Source of the DNA: an uncultured Clostridia bacterium
Lineage (GTDB): Bacteria; Bacillota; Clostridia; Oscillospirales; Ruminococcaceae
Length of the DNA stretch: 43,685 nucleotides
Reading direction: 5' to 3'
NCBI GenBank assembly: GCA_937891895.1
Contig: CALATN010000186.1
Location: 1 to 43,685 of the forward strand
How positions within the stretch are numbered: position 1 is the stretch's first letter; each line of letters starts with the position of its first letter. The translations under genes were made by a program, and so were the position numbers. Positions 16,015 to 25,184 of the stretch are shown here, piece by piece. Under the pieces are notes generated by a model that saw nothing but the letters and a program-made list of their open reading frames with translations, was not told the DNA's origin and did no database searches.

Positions 16015-18552
16015 TTAATATGTGCCCTGCATAAAGTAGGACTGCTGCTGCTGAGCCTGAGCCATATACTTTTCAAGTGCAGTAAAACGCTGCCAGTAGC
16101 TGCTCTGTTCTTCTTCATATCTGTCTGTAAGTCTGTCGATAATGCTCTGGATGGATTCCATCTGTCTGAAAATCTGGTTATCTGTATCAGTCTTGGTATT
16201 CTTCATACCTGCGAGGGATGTGAGATAACCATAGTTTCTGGTCTTTGTAGAAATAGCGTTGTCAATTGACTTTTCAAGCTTTGCAGCAAGACCATTTTCA
16301 GATGTGAAGAAATCAGCAATCTTATCGCCATATGTTGCAATAGCATTATCAAGCTTACTTTCGTCAATTTCAAGCTTGCCGTTATCAGACCAGCTCTTTG
16401 TGAGTGTGATACCCATAGAAGCAAGAGTCATACCGTCAACTGCGGAAGACATTGCTCCTCTGAAATCAGAAAGGAATCTCTGTACGCTGTTGTCACGATA
16501 GAGAAGACCCTTCTTTGCGTTTTCTTCCCACTTTTCAATTTCTTCATCGGACATTTCTTCCTTCTGTTCCTCTGTAAGAGGATCATAGTAAGCACCGCTT
16601 GACTTAGGACGAGCAGTTGTAACTTCACCGTAAAGCTCTTCGAGAATCTTGTTGTAATCATCAACAAACTTTACGATTGTATCCTTTATGCTGCTTGTAT
16701 CTCTTGTAGTGTCGATTGTGATATAGTCTTCTTCAACATTTCCTGCATCAAAATTCTTGGCATTGGAAAGGTTGATGTTTGTTCCGTCAAAGTTGAAGGA
16801 ATTTGAAGCACTTGTATATGTAACGAAGTTTTCTCCGTCACTGCTTACTGTGATTGAGCTGTTTGTACCGAAAGCCTTGAACGCATCAGTATCATTTGCG
16901 CCCTGAACACCTGTATCCTTCTTGAAAACATCATTAAGGAAAGCCTTGGCTTCATCGCTTACGCCATCGAGGTCAGCAGCTGCTGTAATTCCGCCCTTGC
17001 TGTCGAGTGTAACGATACCCGCATCAATGAGATCCTGCATTCTGATGCTGTCGCCGCTTGCATTTACAACCTTTTCTACGCCGTTTACGTTGAATGTCAT
17101 TGAAGTAACATTTTCAGCAACAACATAGGAAGCGTCAGCCTTCTTTGTTTCTTCGTTTGTTGTGCCATCTGCAATATAAAAATCATTATCGCCGAAGGTT
17201 ACAACCTTATCGGAGCTTACCTTGAGCTTTCCGTCATCATTGAGACTGAATGTTACATCTGTAACACCTGCTGCTGCAAAAGCATCATTGATAGCTGTTC
17301 CTATTTCTTCAGAAGTATAGGTTTCGTCATCATCCTTCTTCTTGAGAGCACTCAGGTCAATTTCAATATTATCGTAGGTCTTGTCACCAACAGTAAGAGA
17401 GAAGTTATATTTGTACGCATCAACCTTTTTATCGTAATCAAGGTCACCCTCCTTAGGAATGTCGAAGCCCTTCTTGAGAGTGTTGAGAATTGCCGATGTT
17501 ACGCCTACGCTGAAATCGCCATTGATTTCCTTGTATTCAATAGAACCCTTATCTGCATTTGTTGTGGTAAGAGTATTGGAATCAATATTGAACAGGGAGT
17601 TAAGCAGGTTGCCGCTTGACTGTGACATATTGATTTCAGCAGCTGCACCTGTATCCTTTGTAGCAAGCTCAAAGCTCTGAGCAACACTGCTGAAGGAAAG
17701 CTTTACGCCGGCATTAGAGTTGTTTACCTTATCAATAAGTGCGCCTACTGTTGTATGACCGTCAACTTCAAAATCAATGCCATTGATATTGAACTTATAC
17801 TTTCCGTCAGAACCAGGAATAAGATTTTCACTGAAATCAATGGAATCAAGGGTAGAAGCTGTTGTAATCTTACTTGAGGAATTGAAGGAAAGACCTACTG
17901 CCTCACCTGCGCCTACACCGAATGTATGATACACGCCATCATTTCCGCCATCAAACTGAAGAGTAGATGTGCCGTCCTTGAACTTGAAGCCCTGAGCAGA
18001 GTTCATATAGTCGGACATTGTTCTGTTTGCAGCGTCAAGGAAATTAGCCTTTGTAGCTTCGATATCGGAGCCGCCTGTAAATGTCATTTTCTTTGTTACA
18101 CCGTCGAAATTGAGTTCAACAGTGTAGCTCTTTCCTGCCTCTGCCTTTGAAAAATCAAGCTTTACAGCACCATTTGAAACAGCACCGTTTGAATTAACAG
18201 TTGCAGATGTTGCGGCTGTTGCCTTGGAAATTGTATATTTTGCGGCCGTTGCACCTGCGGAAGCAGTTGCGGAAATAATCTTATCGTTTGAGGAAGCAGC
18301 TGTACACTTCTTCATAACGGAATTTGCCTTAATTGATTCCTTGCCGAGAATATCAAGATATTTGCTCTTGAAGTCGGAGATTTTTGAAATTATTGAACGA
18401 TAGCTTTCCTGCTTCCATTCAAGCTTCTGAAGCTTCTGCTTCTGTGAATTAAGACGAGCCTTTGTATTGGCTGACATCGCCTTAACGAGTTCTTCTGTAT
18501 CGAGGCCTGACATAAGTCCTGCCATTCTGTTGGTTTCACGAATTGTTGACAT
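16015..18552 (-). CDS. fliD: Flagellar filament cap protein FliD (hook-associated protein 2), long form
   Basis: FliD caps the growing filament and folds flagellin into it. The N-terminal region (GLMSGLDTEELVKAM and following coiled coil) and the C-terminal region (about residues 640-845, with GITLTKSWSDNGKLEIDE and a closing coiled coil) are both recognisable. At 845 aa it is much longer than the usual 450-700; the extra length lies in the surface-exposed middle, which is Thr/Asp/Ser-rich. The AAAGGGCGG ribosome site lies upstream of the ATG. Confidence 0.93.
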   Translation of the reverse strand: MSTIRETNRMAGLMSGLDTEELVKAMSANTKARLNSQKQKLQKLEWKQESYRSIISKISDFKSKYLDILGKESIKANSVMKKCTAASSNDKIISATASAGATAAKYTISKATAATSATVNSNGAVSNGAVKLDFSKAEAGKSYTVELNFDGVTKKMTFTGGSDIEATKANFLDAANRTMSDYMNSAQGFKFKDGTSTLQFDGGNDGVYHTFGVGAGEAVGLSFNSSSKITTASTLDSIDFSENLIPGSDGKYKFNINGIDFEVDGHTTVGALIDKVNNSNAGVKLSFSSVAQSFELATKDTGAAAEINMSQSSGNLLNSLFNIDSNTLTTTNADKGSIEYKEINGDFSVGVTSAILNTLKKGFDIPKEGDLDYDKKVDAYKYNFSLTVGDKTYDNIEIDLSALKKKDDDETYTSEEIGTAINDAFAAAGVTDVTFSLNDDGKLKVSSDKVVTFGDNDFYIADGTTNEETKKADASYVVAENVTSMTFNVNGVEKVVNASGDSIRMQDLIDAGIVTLDSKGGITAAADLDGVSDEAKAFLNDVFKKDTGVQGANDTDAFKAFGTNSSITVSSDGENFVTYTSASNSFNFDGTNINLSNAKNFDAGNVEEDYITIDTTRDTSSIKDTIVKFVDDYNKILEELYGEVTTARPKSSGAYYDPLTEEQKEEMSDEEIEKWEENAKKGLLYRDNSVQRFLSDFRGAMSSAVDGMTLASMGITLTKSWSDNGKLEIDESKLDNAIATYGDKIADFFTSENGLAAKLEKSIDNAISTKTRNYGYLTSLAGMKNTKTDTDNQIFRQMESIQSIIDRLTDRYEEEQSSYWQRFTALEKYMAQAQQQQSYFMQGTY

Positions 18553-18578
18553 ATCATTACCGCCCTTTCATTTTATTT

Positions 18579-18809
18579 TCAGATATCCTGCTGACTGCGA
18601 AGCAGTGAAAGCAGGTCTGCTGCAGGCTTATGCACTGCTGCCTGAATATTGAATCTTTCCGTATCAAAAAGCTCATTTCGGATAATTCTTACATCTGCAG
18701 GAGCGTCAATGCCGATTTTAACCCTGTCTCTGGAAGTTTCCACAACAGTTACGGTAATTGTATCGCCGATGCGTACGCCCTCGTTGCTTTTACGGGTTAT
18801 GACCAGCAT
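18579..18809 (-). CDS. csrA: Carbon storage regulator CsrA
   Basis: A 76-aa RNA-binding dimer that blocks translation by binding GGA motifs near ribosome sites. MLVITRKSNEGVRIGD at the N-terminus and VKIGIDAPADVRIIRNEL are the hallmark strands, including the RNA-contacting Arg residues. Its start overlaps the stop of fliW (TAATG), and GGAGGGAG within fliW serves as ribosome site. FliW binds and inhibits CsrA in Firmicutes, so the coupled pair fits the known flagellin-sensing switch. Confidence 0.96.
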   Translation of the reverse strand: MLVITRKSNEGVRIGDTITVTVVETSRDRVKIGIDAPADVRIIRNELFDTERFNIQAAVHKPAADLLSLLRSQQDI

Positions 18810-19243
18810 TATTCTCCCTCCTTCTTGAAGATAGGGAACTTAATCGGATAATTTTCAGCAGCGATAGTCTGCACTGCCAGCATCTTATCTGGATTGATAA
18901 GAATAGGGCTTTTCAGGTTAACAGTTGTTTCCTTGTATTCCTCGGGAACAACCGCCAGCACAAGATACTGCGGCTCTTCATTCTCGCCGAGCTCTGCAGC
19001 AGCAAGACTTTCAGCGTCCGCTGTTATTGAATAATTTTCAACAATCTGCTCAGGTGCATAAACTATAAAGCAAAGATTTTCATTATCAACGCTCTGAAGC
19101 CATGCAGGGAACTTATCCTCACCCAAAGGAGAGAGCATTATAAAGCGGCGTTCGTCCTCAAAAGCGAAAATTCCGTGAGGAAAGTTGATTATCTTATCCT
19201 CGGAAATAATCTGCTCACCGAAATCTCTTGTTTTAATAATCAT
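18809..19243 (-). CDS. fliW: Flagellar assembly factor FliW
   Basis: A 144-aa protein that binds either flagellin or CsrA; when flagellin is exported, free FliW releases CsrA repression. Visible family features are the start with TRDFGEQ, IINFPHGIFAFEDERRFIML, and LCFIVYAPE in the middle. It overlaps csrA by one base. AAAGGAAAC lies before the ATG. Confidence 0.93.
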   Translation of the reverse strand: MIIKTRDFGEQIISEDKIINFPHGIFAFEDERRFIMLSPLGEDKFPAWLQSVDNENLCFIVYAPEQIVENYSITADAESLAAAELGENEEPQYLVLAVVPEEYKETTVNLKSPILINPDKMLAVQTIAAENYPIKFPIFKKEGE

Positions 19244-19277
19244 TGTACTGTTTCCTTTCTGCCCGTATGAAAAAGGC

Positions 19278-19859
19278 TTATGCCATTACATCAAGGGGTG
19301 CTTCGTAATTCGGGGAAGCGCTTCTCGGGAAGTAAATTGGTTCACCGAGATATTCGATATCGACCTCAGGCATCTGAGTTACAACAAACTCAATGCTGCC
19401 CGGAACGAATTCAAATCCTGCCATATCAGCCTGAATATCAACAGGATTGTTGCCCATCATCTGATAATTGATGCTGAGTGTACCGTCAGAATAGCTTACA
19501 GCATTGTTCTTGCCCTTTGGAAGTGACTGAAGAACTGCTTCAATGCTCTTGGACTTCTGCGCAGCAAACTGGCTGTTGTCTGCGCCCTGAGTCTGACCGC
19601 CTTCTGCAATTCTTGCAATTGCCTCATAAGTAAGGGAAAAACTGCTCGTGCTGTTTGCTGACGGAACGAATGAGTCAAACTTTCTCGCTTCGGAAAGATC
19701 AACTCTGTAAGGGTTAGCCTCAACCCTTAACCCGCCTCCCTGCTTTGCGGAAACCTGTACTGATGGTGCACTTGAGTTGTCAATAGGTTTAAGCTCTGCT
19801 CTCTGAACATTGACTTCAACCTTGATTGGAACTTGCTTAATACTTAACAGCTGCTCCAT
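19278..19859 (-). CDS. DUF6470 (YviE-like) flagellar-cluster protein
   Basis: A 193-aa protein between flgL and fliW, exactly where Bacillus carries yviE. It starts with LLSIKQVPIKVEVNVQRAEL and has a C-terminal region rich in beta strands and acidic residues, in line with DUF6470. The function is unknown; the constant position suggests a role in filament assembly or regulation. Its leader holds a hairpin with a CAGGGAT motif that looks like a CsrA site. Confidence 0.75.
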   Translation of the reverse strand: MEQLLSIKQVPIKVEVNVQRAELKPIDNSSAPSVQVSAKQGGGLRVEANPYRVDLSEARKFDSFVPSANSTSSFSLTYEAIARIAEGGQTQGADNSQFAAQKSKSIEAVLQSLPKGKNNAVSYSDGTLSINYQMMGNNPVDIQADMAGFEFVPGSIEFVVTQMPEVDIEYLGEPIYFPRSASPNYEAPLDVMA

Positions 19860-19876
19860 ATTATTACCGCCTTCCC

Positions 19877-19897
19877 GAGCGGCGATCCCTGCCGCTC
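19877..19897 (-). promoter_or_regulatory. CsrA-binding-site-like hairpin in the leader of the DUF6470 gene
   Basis: On the minus strand a GAGCGGC/GCCGCTC stem presents AGGGATC as the loop; with the flanking C the sequence CAGGGAT matches the core of the CsrA consensus (CARGGAT). A second GGA follows in GGGAAGG, which overlaps the ribosome site of the DUF6470 gene, 17 nt before its start codon. Confidence 0.5.
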
Positions 19898-19940
19898 TTC
19901 AATAAATTTTAATCCATTAAATTAAATATAGTATATCCGA

Positions 19941-20984
19941 TCAGATGAAATCGAAAATACTCTTAGGGAGAAGCTGTGCACCAATCTGAAGTGAAGCGTC
20001 GTAAGCCGCCATAACTGCCTCGTAATTGATGATTTCCTCCTCCATATCTGTGCCTTCAACAAGATTCTGTCTTTCCTTGAGGTTAAATCTGTAATCCTCT
20101 GTCTTACTCAGCTGGAAGTCAATGCTGTTCTGCTTTGTTCCGAGCTTTGCAATCTGTGTAAGGATATGATTGTTTGCATTGTTTGCACGGTCAATGATAG
20201 CGTTGACAGTGGTTCTGTCATTGTTTCTCATTGCCACAGCAGCATCCAGTGTAAGCTGGATAAGGTTCATACTGTATCCGTCATCTGCCACACCGCAGCC
20301 TGTAATTTCCGCACCGTTAAGGGAAATATCCAGTGCCGTCTGAGCATCAACCTCGTAATTATCATTGTATCTGATACCAAGACCGATATCAACATAAATC
20401 GGATTTGAACCCGGGAACGTGCTTGGGTCATTGGAATCGTTGAGCTTAACACCGTTATATGTTACAAACTTTTTCATAACAGCATTGCCTGCATCATCAA
20501 GAACAGGGTCGCCGTTAGCGTCAACTGCCGCTTCTTCGATAATTGCGAAAGGAGTCTTGCCGTTGCTTGTTCCGCCGTAAAGCTGTCTTTCCGCAAAGTC
20601 GATATTCATTGTATTTACCATCTGCTCAGCAAGCTGGTCAACCTCAGCTGCTATAATATCAAGGTCAAACGCATCATAGGTGTCGTTTGTAGCTGTTACG
20701 AGCTTTTCTTCAAGATTGATGTAAATATCGTGAGCAACAGTGTAAAGGTTTGACTCGGCAGCAGCAAAGATTTCCTTTGATGTGCTGAGGTTATCCTCGT
20801 AGATATCGAGGTCACGAAGCTGACGGCGGATTGTCATTGCCTTGCTTCCTTCAACAGAATCTTCGGAAACTCTGTTGAACTTACGCTGTGTAGTAATTCT
20901 GTTCTGGCTTCTGAGCATTGAAGTAAGAGTTCTTCTGTTATTTCTCAGAAACTGACCAGTAGTAATGTTATTGGTAACTCTCAT
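19941..20984 (-). CDS. flgL: Flagellar hook-filament junction protein FlgL (hook-associated protein 3)
   Basis: A 347-aa protein with flagellin-like ends: the N-terminal MRVTNNITTGQFLRNNRR helix region and the C-terminal coiled coil (NLKERQNLVEGTDMEEEIIN onward) that form the D0/D1 core. It joins hook to filament together with FlgK. A strong AGGAGGA ribosome site precedes the ATG, 25 nt after the flgK stop. Confidence 0.93.
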   Translation of the reverse strand: MRVTNNITTGQFLRNNRRTLTSMLRSQNRITTQRKFNRVSEDSVEGSKAMTIRRQLRDLDIYEDNLSTSKEIFAAAESNLYTVAHDIYINLEEKLVTATNDTYDAFDLDIIAAEVDQLAEQMVNTMNIDFAERQLYGGTSNGKTPFAIIEEAAVDANGDPVLDDAGNAVMKKFVTYNGVKLNDSNDPSTFPGSNPIYVDIGLGIRYNDNYEVDAQTALDISLNGAEITGCGVADDGYSMNLIQLTLDAAVAMRNNDRTTVNAIIDRANNANNHILTQIAKLGTKQNSIDFQLSKTEDYRFNLKERQNLVEGTDMEEEIINYEAVMAAYDASLQIGAQLLPKSIFDFI

Positions 20985-21009
20985 AGGTTTATTCCTCCTG
21001 CTTCAAGCC

Positions 21010-22704
21010 TTACAGACCAACGCGGCCTGTGCCGTTGATAAGCTTGTCAAGGGCTTCATCGAGGGTTGTGATCATACGGGAAATAGCGTTATACCATTTC
21101 TGGTAGTTCATCATATTGATACCCTCTTCGTCCATACTTACGTCCATTACTTCACTTCTTGCGGTTTCAACGCTTGTGAGCATAATGTCTGTCGCGTTGT
21201 ATACACCTGTTTCATACTCAACCTGAGAACCGAGGTTGTCGCAGATATGAGCAACAAACTTTTCAGGAGTAAATTCCTGAGGGTCGCTTACAACACCGTT
21301 GCCGTATTCCTGAGGGGAACCGAGAACGCCAAGCATCTTCTGGATGTATGTGTTATCGAGCTCAGCAAACTCGTTAGCCTTTGTCGGATTGGAAATAAGC
21401 TCAGGGTAATCCTCCCAGTCATCAGCAACTCTGAAATTTTCGGCTGCTGTTCTGAAATCTGCATTGCCGTCAGCGTTTTCGTAAGTGAAAATTTCGCCGT
21501 AGCCTGCAAAGATGCCGTTCATTTCGTTTGTCATAGTTCTAACAAAGGAATTGAGCATATCGCGGTAATATTCGATACCCTGATAAGCGTTAGGCTCTGC
21601 ACCTTCTGCATAAATGCCTCTGCCGTTGTAAACGTCAAGGCTGCCTCTGAGTGAGCCTGTATCAAGGATATATACACCCTTGTCATTCTTGCCCGTAATA
21701 TCAACAGTAGCACCTGCGTGACCGTTTCTTACGAGAATCTGTTCGTTTCCGCCTGTACCGAACTGAACGTTCATATCGTACCAGTCATCTTTATCGTAAA
21801 GACCGCCGATGATATCTCCGTCAGCGTCATACTGAACCTGAGAAATTTCAAAACCAAGCTCTGTCGGCTCAGGCTGCTCAAGAGTAGTAGCCATCTGCGC
21901 GTATTTGTCATTTGAAACAACAAGCTGATTTGCGAATTCCACCCTGAATGTACCGTCGTTTTCTTCGGTAACGTGCATATTGCCGTACTGGGAAAGCTCA
22001 TCAAGAAGGCTGTGGAACTGGTCCTTCAGTTCAAGAGGACCGTAATCGTTCATAACGTGGTAATTACCCTCGTCGCTTTCAACGTAACCCATTGAAATAT
22101 ATGCGTCCTTGATCTGCTTGTTGAGGCTGCCCATTTCAGCAAAAATTGCGTTCACTCTGTCAACAGTAGCCTGTGTATCACCGAGAACCTGTTCGGAAAT
22201 ATCAGTAAGCTTTGAATCGTAGCCAACGATTGCCTGAACAAGGCTTTCAGCGTTATTGATAGCAATGTTAGCCATTTCAGAGCGGTCTGCGTTATCAACG
22301 GAAAAACTCTGGAGGGATTCCTTGAACTGGTTAACTATTGCCGCAAAGCTTGCGCCCAATTCGTCAGTTTCGATTGCATCGAAAACGTCCTCAACATCGG
22401 AAAGTGTAGACATCTTCATGCCTACATCGCAAAGGTCGCCGCTGTAATTTCTTACCTTTGTGTCAAGAAGCCTGTCACGGATCTGTGCAACACCTACTGC
22501 CTCAGAACCCTTGCCTGCGAGAGTAATTGATGAATTGTAGCCAAGTGAGCCCTTTACATTTGCAACAGAGCAGATATCAACTCTCTGTCTTGTGTAACCG
22601 GGTGTATTTATATTTGAAATATTGTTGCCTGTAATATCCAGCGCCTTCTGAGAGATAAGGAGCGCTTCACGCTGAACATAAAGACCTAAAAAGCTTGATG
22701 CCAT
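21010..22704 (-). CDS. flgK: Flagellar hook-associated protein 1 FlgK
   Basis: A 564-aa junction protein. The flagellar rod/hook N-terminal motif is clear (ALLISQKALDITGNNISNINTPGYTRQ), as is the C-terminal NMMNYQKWYNAISRMITTLDE. It forms the first junction ring between hook and filament. It lies between flgN (its export chaperone) and flgL, and a GAAAGGA ribosome site precedes the ATG. Confidence 0.95.
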   Translation of the reverse strand: MASSFLGLYVQREALLISQKALDITGNNISNINTPGYTRQRVDICSVANVKGSLGYNSSITLAGKGSEAVGVAQIRDRLLDTKVRNYSGDLCDVGMKMSTLSDVEDVFDAIETDELGASFAAIVNQFKESLQSFSVDNADRSEMANIAINNAESLVQAIVGYDSKLTDISEQVLGDTQATVDRVNAIFAEMGSLNKQIKDAYISMGYVESDEGNYHVMNDYGPLELKDQFHSLLDELSQYGNMHVTEENDGTFRVEFANQLVVSNDKYAQMATTLEQPEPTELGFEISQVQYDADGDIIGGLYDKDDWYDMNVQFGTGGNEQILVRNGHAGATVDITGKNDKGVYILDTGSLRGSLDVYNGRGIYAEGAEPNAYQGIEYYRDMLNSFVRTMTNEMNGIFAGYGEIFTYENADGNADFRTAAENFRVADDWEDYPELISNPTKANEFAELDNTYIQKMLGVLGSPQEYGNGVVSDPQEFTPEKFVAHICDNLGSQVEYETGVYNATDIMLTSVETARSEVMDVSMDEEGINMMNYQKWYNAISRMITTLDEALDKLINGTGRVGL

Positions 22705-22720
22705 TTATATCAGTCCTTTC

Positions 22721-23170
22721 TCAAACATTTTTGGAAATCGCAAGACGTGATGCATGCTCACGCTTCAATGTACCCTTGCCGTCATAAACGTCAAGCTCTG
22801 CGGTTTTCCTCTGGATTTTTTTCAGTCTTTCGGTGACTGTAATATTCGCTGCATCGTTGAGTTCCTTTATTCTGAAAACAATTTCCGACAGCTCCTTATG
22901 CTGCTCGGTAAGTCTGCCGCTGTATTCAGACGGAGCATTTGCAGCAATCTCGGCAAATGTACCTGTCATACCTTCAAGCAGCTTGACACGCTTTGTTTCG
23001 TAAGCGTTTGTTTTCATAATAAGAGCCTGTTCTGTGGAAAGTGATTTGCTCAGCTTTTCAATCTGATTGTTGTTTATCATATCAAGCTTCAGATATTCAA
23101 ACTGAAGGAACTCTTTGTAATGAGTGATGTACTCATCAAAAAAAGCAATTAACTTGTTGTAATCGGGCAT
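22721..23170 (-). CDS. flgN: FlgN-like flagellar export chaperone
   Basis: A 149-aa all-helical protein (about residues 5-115) placed between flgM and flgK, as in Bacillus. FlgN binds the C-terminus of FlgK and FlgL and prevents early assembly. Assignment rests on size, helix content, the closing basic tail and gene order. GAAAGGA is the ribosome site. Confidence 0.8.
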   Translation of the reverse strand: MPDYNKLIAFFDEYITHYKEFLQFEYLKLDMINNNQIEKLSKSLSTEQALIMKTNAYETKRVKLLEGMTGTFAEIAANAPSEYSGRLTEQHKELSEIVFRIKELNDAANITVTERLKKIQRKTAELDVYDGKGTLKREHASRLAISKNV

Positions 23171-23237
23171 AATATTTTTCCTTTCGTATAATTATACAAA
23201 AATATTACAATCTGTATAATTCAAATCTTATCCCTTA

Positions 23238-23519
23238 TTAACCCTCGAAAATTGAAGCGGCAACATCATCAGCAGAGATGTCGTAAGAGCCGTCAGCAAT
23301 CATAGCCTTGAGAGCAGCAATTCTTTCAGGTGAAGCGAAGCTTTCAACGGTCTTCTTGGCGGAAGCCTTTGCATTAGCCAGAGCGCCTGCTCCTGAAGCT
23401 GCGGAAAATTCGGCCTTGTCTGTGTTTTTCACTGTTGGCGCAGTGATTTTCTTCTTAGCGGGTTCGTATGCGTTCTTCACATACGCGGATACTGCTGAAC
23501 CATAATTCTTAATCTCCAT
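23238..23519 (-). CDS. flgM: Anti-sigma-28 factor FlgM
   Basis: A 93-aa protein with a flexible N-terminal half and a conserved C-terminal sigma-binding segment (SPERIAALKAMIADGSY and DISADDVAASIFEG). It holds sigma-28 inactive until the hook is complete. First gene of the flagellar operon, under a sigma-28 promoter, which makes a feedback loop. Confidence 0.93.
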   Translation of the reverse strand: MEIKNYGSAVSAYVKNAYEPAKKKITAPTVKNTDKAEFSAASGAGALANAKASAKKTVESFASPERIAALKAMIADGSYDISADDVAASIFEG

Positions 23520-23595
23520 AAAAATAATCCCGTCCTTTCATTTCTGCGTTGGCGCGCAGACATAGTTACAGCGATATAAAATCCCTCTATTAGTT

Positions 23596-23622
23596 TTATC
23601 GGCACCACCGAAAAAAACTTTA
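23596..23622 (-). promoter_or_regulatory. Sigma-28 (SigD) promoter of the flgM operon
   Basis: On the minus strand TAAA (23619-23622), 15 nt, GCCGATAA (23596-23603): a perfect match to the sigma-28 consensus. The expected 5' leader is about 70 nt and holds a short hairpin (TCTGCG/CGCAGA). The 23520-23848 gap otherwise holds only the inverted repeat at 23688 and the apbE promoter. Confidence 0.9.
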
Positions 23623-23687
23623 ATAAAAAACCTCAATTTTTTCTGAAAAAACCCAAAAATTTTTTTGTCACAATAATAACATTTTGC

Positions 23688-23708
23688 AATTATACTTTGA
23701 GTATAATT
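23688..23708. repeat. Perfect 9-bp inverted repeat upstream of apbE
   Basis: AATTATACT-TTG-AGTATAATT in the gap between the divergent flgM and apbE promoters. It is too AT-rich for a good terminator and may be a regulator site. Confidence 0.35.
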
Positions 23709-23784
23709 CTATTGCTTTGATACACAATTTGAGAGAGGCATTTTTGTCAAAATGACGGTTTACTGTTATTATTTTAACGTTGTA

Positions 23785-23813
23785 TTGACTGTGTTGACGG
23801 ATTATTGTAAAAT
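23785..23813 (+). promoter_or_regulatory. SigA-type promoter of apbE-rnf operon
   Basis: TTGACT (23785-23790), 17 nt, TAAAAT (23808-23813). Confidence 0.65.
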
Positions 23814-23848
23814 AAATATGAATGATATACCGAGGAAGTGAATTACCT

Positions 23849-24814
23849 ATGGCAAATTTCCGTTTCAGCAGAATAACTGCTGCTGCGTCAGCTGTGCTGA
23901 TGCTGGCTTCTTGCGGCGTAACGGATACTGTTGCCGAAAATTCCGACTTTCTTTTTGACACCTACTCCCACACGATTATCTGTGGGAGTAATTCGAAGGA
24001 AACAATGAAAGCGCTTACACAAATTCACGCTGACCTTGACACTTCATTCAGACTTTGTTACACAACCGAAGCAGTGCAACTTCCCGATGATGACGCTTAC
24101 TCCGACTGCGTTGAAAAAAGTCTTTCGCTTACGAATAAATACGGCACGGGAATAAACGTAGCCTGCGGTGAACTGACAGCTTTGTGGGGTATTTCAACCG
24201 ACACTCCGAAGGTACCGACGGAAAGCGAAATACTGGAAGCGCTTACAAAAATTTCCGCAGATGACAGCTTTACCGAAACAACAAAGCTGGACTTCGGCGC
24301 TGTTGCAAAAGGCTATGCCTGCGACAAGGCCTACGAGCTTCTCACAGCGTCCGATACAAAGTATGCAACCGTTTCCCTCGGTTCGTCAACCCTGTTGTAT
24401 GGTAAGAAACCAAACGGTAAATTCCGTGCGGGAGTGACAAATCCCGACAAGGCGGAGGGTTACCTTGGAATAATCGAAACGGATGCCGCATTTATTTCAA
24501 CAAGCGGCGGCTACGAGAGATTTTTTGAAGCCGACGGAAAACGTTACAGCCACATTCTTGATATGGAAACAGGCTGCCCTGCCGAAACCGACCTTACATC
24601 TGTTACGGTGGTAATTCCTGCTGAAACGGCTGACGGCGGAATAATGTCCGACTTTCTCTCGACGCTGATTTACATTCAGGGTACAGATGAGCTTGACAAA
24701 TGGCTTGCTTATGAGGAATTCGAGCTTATTGCCGCTGATGTGAACGGCATAGTCCACACCGACTGCGACGGCTTTACACTTGATGAAAACAGTGGTTACA
24801 CTTATGGAAAATAA
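23849..24814 (+). CDS. apbE: FAD:protein FMN transferase, lipoprotein (ApbE)
   Basis: ApbE attaches FMN to Thr residues of Rnf subunits outside the membrane. The 321-aa protein has a lipobox (LASC), the GAVAKGYACDKAYELL segment, SLGSSTLLYG, and the C-terminal STSGGYERFFE and YSHILDMETGCPA motifs of the FAD/metal site. The frame is open from 23822, but GAGGAAG is well spaced only from the ATG at 23849. First gene of the rnf run, so the enzyme is made together with its likely targets RnfD and RnfG. Confidence 0.92.
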   Translation: MANFRFSRITAAASAVLMLASCGVTDTVAENSDFLFDTYSHTIICGSNSKETMKALTQIHADLDTSFRLCYTTEAVQLPDDDAYSDCVEKSLSLTNKYGTGINVACGELTALWGISTDTPKVPTESEILEALTKISADDSFTETTKLDFGAVAKGYACDKAYELLTASDTKYATVSLGSSTLLYGKKPNGKFRAGVTNPDKAEGYLGIIETDAAFISTSGGYERFFEADGKRYSHILDMETGCPAETDLTSVTVVIPAETADGGIMSDFLSTLIYIQGTDELDKWLAYEEFELIAADVNGIVHTDCDGFTLDENSGYTYGK

Positions 24815-25184
24815 AGAAAGAAAAGTCATAAACAAACGCGATACTATAATAATAGTTCTGATAATAATTCTTGCTCTGGCTTGTGTGTTTATCCCGAAGC
24901 TTGCGGACAACGGCGGCTATGCGGTTATAAAATGCGGCGACAAGGTTGTTGCACAACTTGAACTTGACAAAAGCGGCGACTACACCTTTCCCGAATTCGA
25001 GGGAATGACTTTCACCGTTGCGGACGACGCAATTTCCGTTACCGAAAGCAACTGTGGCGACCACACCTGTATGCGTACAGGCTCAATCTCCCGAAGCGGC
25101 GAGGTAATCGTATGCGTGCCCAACAAGGCGGCGGTGACGATTGAAAACAACGAACAGAGCGATTTAGACGTGGTACTGAAATGA
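24804..25184 (+). CDS. NusG domain II-containing membrane-anchored protein
   Basis: A 126-aa protein with one N-terminal membrane helix (about residues 13-32) and an outside NusG-II/DUF1312 domain ending NCGDHTCMRTGSISRSGEVIVCVPNK, whose paired Cys residues are typical. It commonly lies in clostridial rnf clusters, though its role is not established. The start overlaps the end of apbE, with no clear ribosome site; an ATG at 24783 is an alternative. Confidence 0.8.
   Translation: MENKERKVINKRDTIIIVLIIILALACVFIPKLADNGGYAVIKCGDKVVAQLELDKSGDYTFPEFEGMTFTVADDAISVTESNCGDHTCMRTGSISRSGEVIVCVPNKAAVTIENNEQSDLDVVLK

Noticed and set aside
20965..21654. 229-codon plus-strand ORF
   Set aside because: Antisense shadow of flgK; no start signals.
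23668..23961. 97-codon minus-strand ORF upstream of flgM
   Set aside because: Overlaps apbE start and its promoter; no ribosome site and no protein-like features.
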